DNA of 7,221 bases from Planctomycetes bacterium RIFCSPHIGHO2_12_FULL_52_36 (lineage in GTDB: Bacteria > Planctomycetota > Brocadiia > Brocadiales > Bathyanammoxibiaceae). The stretch is taken from NCBI GenBank assembly GCA_001828545.1, contig MHYW01000076.1, forward strand, positions 1 through 7,221, given 5' to 3'. This document shows positions 4,201 through 7,221 of this stretch, piece by piece (position 1 is the first letter of the stretch; the number at the start of each line of letters is the position of its first letter). The position numbers and the translations under genes were made by a program. Below the pieces are notes generated by a model. That model was given only the letters and a program-made list of their open reading frames with translations. It did not search any database and was not told the DNA's origin.

Positions 4201-5931
4201 ATGAAATTTCTTAGACCTGTATCAATAGCCCTTTTTGTAGCCTTGATAGCTGGTCTACCGGCTGGACGGCTTGCGGCAGAAGAAAAGCCCCAATCCGCCC
4301 CAGGCGAACAAGAACAGCTAAAGGAGCTTTATGACAATCCAACCCTGAAGAAATGGTTTGAAGAACCAGTGGGCTTGGAGAAGGGTAGCGGGCCATGGAT
4401 GGACGTCTATAAACCCGTACCCATGCACATGTACTGGTACCCTAACAGACACTACGTCAAGCCCGACGGCACCTACTATGACCAACTCCTCCAGAAGTAC
4501 AAAGCCGAGGACTGCGTAAAGTGCCACGAAGAGGTAACCCCAGGCATAGTCAACGACTGGAGGGAGTCCACCCATGCCCATCCCAAGAAGAACGAGGACT
4601 TCGCTGCCAAGACAAAGGACATAGAAAAGCGGGTGAACAGGGAACTTCCAGAGGTGAGCTGTAATGAGTGCCACGGGAAGGACCACAAGGAATTAAAGAT
4701 GCCCTCCTGGAATACCTGTGGACAGTGCCATACTACCCAGACCAACCAGTTCCTCTCAGAGAAGGACTACGGCAGGCCCAACCATCCTCAAACTACGGAG
4801 GCCAACGTCATCGTCCCCTGGTATCCTGAACTCTACAGGATGGGTATAGGCAACATGCAGTTCGGTTGCGACTACTGCCATGCGGCCTCAGAGAAGTGCG
4901 ACATATGCCATACCAGACATGCCTTCAAGGCCGCCGAAGGCCGCAGGCCGGAGGCCTGTCAGAGCTGTCACATGGGGTTTGACCACCCGGATGCAGAATC
5001 TTACGGCGAGAGTAAGATGGGCTACATCTACCACATGGAAGGCCACCACTGGGACTTTGAGAAGCCTCTAAAGGACGTAGTACCCGGAAAGGATTATCGC
5101 AGTCCCACCTGCCAGTTCTGCCACATGTACACCGGCAAGGGTGAGTTCTCCCACAACGTGGTCTCTAAAGGTATCTGGCGTATGGGAACGGTACCACCCA
5201 AGGGTATGGAGTTTAAGTCCTCTCTAAAGGACTACCCTTACGGCGTAAACCTTCCGCCATTGAATTATAAGTTAGACGTCTACTCCCCCGAGAGCAAGGC
5301 CAAGAGGGAGAAGTGGATAGAGGCCTGCAGTAATTGCCACAGCCCCCGTTGGGCGAGGCTCTACCTGGAGAATCTGGATGAGGTGATGTTCCAGGTCTGG
5401 GGCTGTCAGGATAGGTCACAGAAATGTATAGAGGACGTCATAGCCGCCGGGGCCTTAGACCCAGGCCCAGAGGATAGGGACCCTTACCCCCTGGGTGACA
5501 TAGTGGCCGATGCCCTGGGGCCAGGACTCCTCGGTGAGCCCATCTATAACGCCTTCAAACAGACCAAGGGGAAGCTCCCCGTGCTGGGACCAATCCTGGG
5601 CGTATATGCCGACTTCTACCCTGGAAAGTACAACCCCTCCAGGATAGAGAGACTCTACGTGGACATGTGGTTCGGCGACAAGGCCTTCCTGTATAAAGGG
5701 ACTGCCCACGTACAGCAGGACATCTCCTGGTGGTATGGCTCCTCCAAGGTCTTTGGCAAGATGGCCGAGATTGAGAGTGAGGCCAGGATGCTTATGAGAG
5801 CCAAGGACGTTGACCGCATGCTTAAAGAGAAGGGGAGGTACAAAAGCCTACCCATGCTCGGCCTCATACTGGCGGGGATTGTGGGCGGAGTCTTTGGTGT
5901 AAGCGTAATCAGGAGAAGGAAGGGTAATTAA
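4201..5931 (+). CDS. Membrane-anchored octaheme HAO-like cytochrome c
   Basis: This 576-residue protein (numbered from 4201) belongs to the octaheme hydroxylamine oxidoreductase family. A signal peptide spans about 1-26. Eight CXXCH sites start at Cys105, 154, 173, 223, 233, 253, 304 and 376. The closely spaced fourth and fifth (CDYCH, CDICH) are typical of HAO, as is CVKCHEEVTPGIVNDW at the first. Heme 4 (223-227) is the expected catalytic heme. Asp261-His262 in MGFDHP match the conserved active-site Asp-His pair of HAO. A C-terminal helix (about 550-570) ending in RRRK anchors it, with the heme domain on the P side. Cys402 and Cys409 are outside the heme sites and may form a disulfide. Family members oxidise hydroxylamine or hydrazine, or reduce nitrite; the sequence alone does not decide. 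In this operon I infer exchange of electrons with the quinone pool through the hexaheme protein and Rieske/b complex. Confidence 0.9.
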   Translation: MKFLRPVSIALFVALIAGLPAGRLAAEEKPQSAPGEQEQLKELYDNPTLKKWFEEPVGLEKGSGPWMDVYKPVPMHMYWYPNRHYVKPDGTYYDQLLQKYKAEDCVKCHEEVTPGIVNDWRESTHAHPKKNEDFAAKTKDIEKRVNRELPEVSCNECHGKDHKELKMPSWNTCGQCHTTQTNQFLSEKDYGRPNHPQTTEANVIVPWYPELYRMGIGNMQFGCDYCHAASEKCDICHTRHAFKAAEGRRPEACQSCHMGFDHPDAESYGESKMGYIYHMEGHHWDFEKPLKDVVPGKDYRSPTCQFCHMYTGKGEFSHNVVSKGIWRMGTVPPKGMEFKSSLKDYPYGVNLPPLNYKLDVYSPESKAKREKWIEACSNCHSPRWARLYLENLDEVMFQVWGCQDRSQKCIEDVIAAGALDPGPEDRDPYPLGDIVADALGPGLLGEPIYNAFKQTKGKLPVLGPILGVYADFYPGKYNPSRIERLYVDMWFGDKAFLYKGTAHVQQDISWWYGSSKVFGKMAEIESEARMLMRAKDVDRMLKEKGRYKSLPMLGLILAGIVGGVFGVSVIRRRKGN

Positions 5932-5957
5932 CCCCTCCATCCATCAACTTATGTAGC

Positions 5958-5975
5958 CGCAGGCTTTAGCCTGCG
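5958..5975. repeat. Hairpin CGCAGGC-TTTA-GCCTGCG after the operon
   Basis: Seven perfectly paired bases flank a 4-base loop, starting 26 bases after the HAO-like stop codon. No T-run follows, so it is not itself a terminator. It stands one base before the intrinsic terminator and could protect the 3' end of the mRNA or be another dispersed repeat. Confidence 0.6.
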
Positions 5976-5976
5976 T

Positions 5977-6014
5977 AAAACCCCAGGCAGCCTAGAGTTG
6001 CCTGGGGTTTTTTT
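5977..6014 (+). terminator. Intrinsic terminator of the Rieske/HAO-like operon
   Basis: AACCCCAGGCA (5979-5989) pairs with TGCCTGGGGTT (5999-6009) around a 9-base loop, followed by an unbroken run of T to 6014 and further T-rich bases. This is a strong rho-independent terminator 45 bases after the HAO-like stop codon. On the minus strand the stem is followed by TTTT only, so it may also weakly stop the converging lipoprotein transcript. Confidence 0.9.
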
Positions 6015-6025
6015 ATTTTCATAAT

Positions 6026-6053
6026 GTTGGGGCACGGCGCGCCGTGCCCCTAC
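6026..6053. repeat. Perfect 22-base palindrome between converging genes
   Basis: Bases 6029-6050 equal their own reverse complement (arms GGGGCACGGCG/CGCCGTGCCCC). Flanking GT (6026-6027) and AC (6052-6053) extend the symmetry with one mismatch. It lies four bases from the end of the lipoprotein gene. Its arms, with the TAC flank, belong to the same GTAGGGGC style as the repeats at 434-472, 6954-6984 and 7081-7095. Confidence 0.75.
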
Positions 6054-6056
6054 CGT

Positions 6057-6833
6057 TCACGGTCTGCACCTCTGACAGGCTGAGGCACCAGCAGTACTGG
6101 CCTCCTCCGGAGATTTAAACTCAACTAATTCCTCCGCACCTAGCCCTGGTGGCGGAGCACCAGGGCTATAGCGTTGGGGCTCTGCCCCCAATGCTGGACA
6201 GCCCGCCCTGTGGTAAATCTTTGAGTGTCTCGTAGTATATACTTTATAAGATGCCCTTGCCGGAGGTGGCCCTGTCACTCCGGCGGTACCCCTGGGCGTC
6301 TCCCCTGCCCCTGCCACCGGCAAGTTGCCCTGTCTTATAAGGTCCTGATATATCTCCCCCATGTCAAGGGAGGAGGTAGTCCCCGACGTATTCGCCTCAT
6401 AAATCTTTGCCCGGGAGACTCTGTCATAAAAGGTTAAATTGGCACTAAAGTCGTAGTAGATGTAAGGCCGATCCGGGGTATACGATGGGAGGTAGATAAA
6501 GCCAGTCTGGGTACGTATGGGGGTATATTCTACCCTCGGGGGTGTGTACCCTATCCTCTCTTCCCACTGGGTTCTCTCTTCCACTATGAAATCCGCAGTC
6601 TCTTTATCCTCCACATACTTGTAGCCATTCTTTCCCAGGAGCTTAATAATCCTCTCCCTGCCCTTATCTTCCAGGACATTTGCCGTAACAGACAGGTTGA
6701 AAGAGAAGGTGCGGTAACTACCGAGGGAGTAAGTAGGACTATGATACACCTTTGCCGGCCAGGTGGCCGTTGCACATCCCACGGTGGATAAGGGTAAAAG
6801 TACAAAAAGGGCGAACGCTATAATAGTAGACAT
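6057..6833 (-). CDS. DUF4136-like lipoprotein with a C-terminal Ada-like zinc-binding segment
   Basis: The 258-residue product begins with a lipoprotein signal (MSTIIAFALFVLLPLSTVGC) and Cys20 as the likely lipidated residue; Thr at -3 makes the lipobox imperfect. Residues about 30-165 resemble the DUF4136 lipoprotein family: a YSLGSYRTFSF start, a central KLLGKNGYKYV plus ADFIVEE segment, and a late strand, LTFYDRVSRAKIYEANTSGT. A Pro/Gly/Ala linker (about 170-195) follows. The C-terminus has the pattern YHRAGC (207-212), LVEFKSPEEA (236-245) and ACQRCRP (252-258). This recalls the short zinc-binding domain related to the Ada N-terminus, with Cys212, Cys253, Cys256 and His208 as possible metal ligands. 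AAAGG seven bases before the ATG (6845-6841) supports the start. The function is unknown. It converges on the operon and is not obviously linked to it. Confidence 0.72.
   Translation of the reverse strand: MSTIIAFALFVLLPLSTVGCATATWPAKVYHSPTYSLGSYRTFSFNLSVTANVLEDKGRERIIKLLGKNGYKYVEDKETADFIVEERTQWEERIGYTPPRVEYTPIRTQTGFIYLPSYTPDRPYIYYDFSANLTFYDRVSRAKIYEANTSGTTSSLDMGEIYQDLIRQGNLPVAGAGETPRGTAGVTGPPPARASYKVYTTRHSKIYHRAGCPALGAEPQRYSPGAPPPGLGAEELVEFKSPEEASTAGASACQRCRP
6141..6168. repeat. In-frame 11-bp perfect hairpin inside the lipoprotein gene
   Basis: TAGCCCTGGTG (6141-6151) and CACCAGGGCTA (6158-6168) pair without mismatch around a 6-base loop. The 28 bases encode about residues 222-231 (YSPGAPPPGL), a Pro/Gly-rich insert between Cys212 and the LVEF strand of the zinc-binding segment. 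A second pairing, CTCCGC (6132-6137) with GCGGAG (6152-6157), is also possible. The protein repeats LGAE on both sides of the insert (215-218 and 231-234), but the codons differ. Confidence 0.7.
6256..6324. repeat. In-frame inverted repeat that encodes the lipoprotein linker
   Basis: CTTGCCGGAGGTGGC (6256-6270) pairs with GCCACCGGCAAG (6313-6324) over twelve bases if GGA is bulged. An inner pair GCCGGAG (6259-6265) and CTCCGGC (6278-6284) offers an alternative fold. The 69-base block encodes about residues 170-193, the Gly/Pro/Ala linker between the DUF4136-like part and the zinc-binding segment. Confidence 0.5.
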
Positions 6834-6886
6834 CTATAGACCTTTATATCCTATACCAAAGGTTAAGACAAGAAGCCGTAAGATTA

Positions 6887-6923
6887 GAATTCAGAAGTCA
6901 GAATTCAGTAGTCAGAATACAGG
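6887..6923. repeat. 14-base tandem repeat, 2.6 copies
   Basis: GAATTCAGAAGTCA (6887-6900) is followed directly by GAATTCAGTAGTCA (6901-6914), one base different, and then by a partial copy, GAATACAGG (6915-6923). It lies upstream of the lipoprotein gene on its 5' side. Low-complexity intergenic repeats of this kind are common in bacterial genomes; no function is apparent. Confidence 0.7.
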
Positions 6924-6953
6924 GAGAGCTTTGCAAAACTCCTATTTATATAA

Positions 6954-6984
6954 TGTAGGGGCGGGTTTTAAACCCGCTCCTACA
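6954..6984. repeat. 31-base near-perfect palindrome
   Basis: TGTAGGGGCGGGTTT (6954-6968) and AAACCCGCTCCTACA (6970-6984) are inverted copies around one central base, with a single mismatched pair (G at 6960 against T at 6978). It belongs to the TGTAGGGGC repeat style seen elsewhere in the window. Confidence 0.75.
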
Positions 6985-7007
6985 CCCCTCCCCCTTGAGG
7001 GGGGTGT
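6985..7007. repeat. C/G-rich hairpin next to the 31-base palindrome
   Basis: CCCCCT (6990-6995) faces AGGGGG (6998-7003) across two bases, so the real loop is probably TTGA. The outer ACACC (6982-6986) and GGTGT (7003-7007) add a further possible pairing. It abuts the preceding palindrome, and the two together look like a compound intergenic repeat. Confidence 0.5.
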
Positions 7008-7080
7008 CTGAACAGTTCCCAAGCTCAGTGAAAAGGTGTTGAAAGGGCGGGCAATTTTTGAGATATTATCCCTCTAGTAG

Positions 7081-7134
7081 TTGTAGGGGCAGGGCCCGCC
7101 CAAAACACGGCGGATTTCCAACTTGCCCCTGCCC
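7081..7134. repeat. Inverted-repeat element starting TTGTAGGGGCAGGGC
   Basis: The left end TTGTAGGGGCAGGGC (7081-7095) matches the start of the next element (7137-7151) at 14 of 15 bases. GGGCAGG (7087-7093) pairs with CCTGCCC (7128-7134) near the right end. The size of about 54 bases and the shared left terminus suggest two related miniature elements side by side. Confidence 0.5.
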
Positions 7135-7137
7135 AGT

Positions 7138-7221
7138 TGTAGTGGCAGGGCTTGTCCAGCCCCCTTATGGTCAAGGCATCAAGGCAAGTCATGCCGAAGG
7201 TAGACCTGTTTTGCCACTACA
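7138..7221. repeat. 84-base element with perfect 10-base terminal inverted repeats
   Basis: TGTAGTGGCA (7138-7147) and TGCCACTACA (7212-7221) are exact inverted copies at the two ends of an 84-base block that closes the window. There is no coding frame inside. The form is that of a MITE-like or large REP-like element. Any target-site duplication on the right lies beyond the window. Confidence 0.6.

Larger units (their letters stand above)
6834..7221. other. Gene-free, repeat-rich right end of the window
   Basis: I find no supported gene in these 388 bases. They hold the ribosome-binding site of the lipoprotein gene (6841-6845), a 14-base tandem repeat, a near-perfect 31-base palindrome, a C/G-rich hairpin and two neighbouring elements that begin TTGTAGNGGCAGGGC. 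The reading frame on the plus strand across 6763-7011 is antisense to the lipoprotein start and runs through the repeats. Confidence 0.7.

Noticed and set aside
6843..6871. TTGTCT-N17-TATAAA promoter on the minus strand before the lipoprotein gene
   Set aside because: Spacing is ideal, but the -10 box would overlap the ribosome-binding site and place the transcript start at about the ATG, which conflicts with use of the AAAGG site.
1..7221. CRISPR array, tRNA, rRNA or riboswitch
   Set aside because: No regularly spaced repeats with unique spacers, and no recognisable cloverleaf, rRNA segment or known aptamer core in the intergenic regions.

Overview
The window most likely comes from an anammox-type planctomycete (Brocadiales or a close relative). 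This is an inference from gene content: a Rieske protein, a split b6-type cytochrome b, a hexaheme cytochrome c and a membrane-anchored octaheme HAO-like protein lie in one operon. That arrangement resembles the Rieske/cytochrome b clusters carrying an HAO-like subunit that are known from Kuenenia. No rRNA or other phylogenetic marker is present, so the assignment rests on gene order and motifs only.

Layout. Positions 1-282 (minus strand) hold the 5' end of an unrecognised exported-protein gene that leaves the window on the left; it starts with TTG behind a strong ribosome-binding site. Positions 283-889 are a 607-base divergent intergenic region with several palindromes, a cluster of GTACACT half-sites and a possible sigma-54 promoter. 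Positions 890-5931 (plus strand) hold a five-gene operon: Rieske protein, cytochrome b6-like subunit, subunit IV-like subunit, hexaheme cytochrome c and octaheme HAO-like protein. It ends in an intrinsic terminator at 5977-6014, flanked by two other hairpins. Positions 6057-6833 (minus strand) encode a probable DUF4136-type lipoprotein with a C-terminal Ada-like zinc-binding segment. Positions 6834-7221 hold no gene and are packed with short tandem and inverted repeats.

How the genes work together. The first three proteins form the quinol-oxidising core of a b6f/bc1-like complex: four histidines for hemes bL and bH, a Cys placed like the heme c_i cysteine of b6, and a full Rieske cluster site. 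There is no cytochrome c1 or f. The membrane-anchored hexaheme protein could take electrons from the Rieske head and pass them to the octaheme HAO-like protein, whose C-terminal helix fixes it to the membrane. The operon therefore encodes 14 covalent c-type hemes in two proteins, plausibly a membrane-bound quinol:N-oxide (nitrite or hydroxylamine) oxidoreductase. The direction and substrate cannot be read from the sequence.

A second theme is palindromic repeats. A 15-base palindrome (TCCGCC-NN/N-GGCGGA type) occurs three times, once inside the operon just before the HAO-like gene. Elements beginning TGTAGNGGC fill the right end. Three inverted repeats lie in frame inside the two flanking exported-protein genes, in segments that look like linkers or loops.
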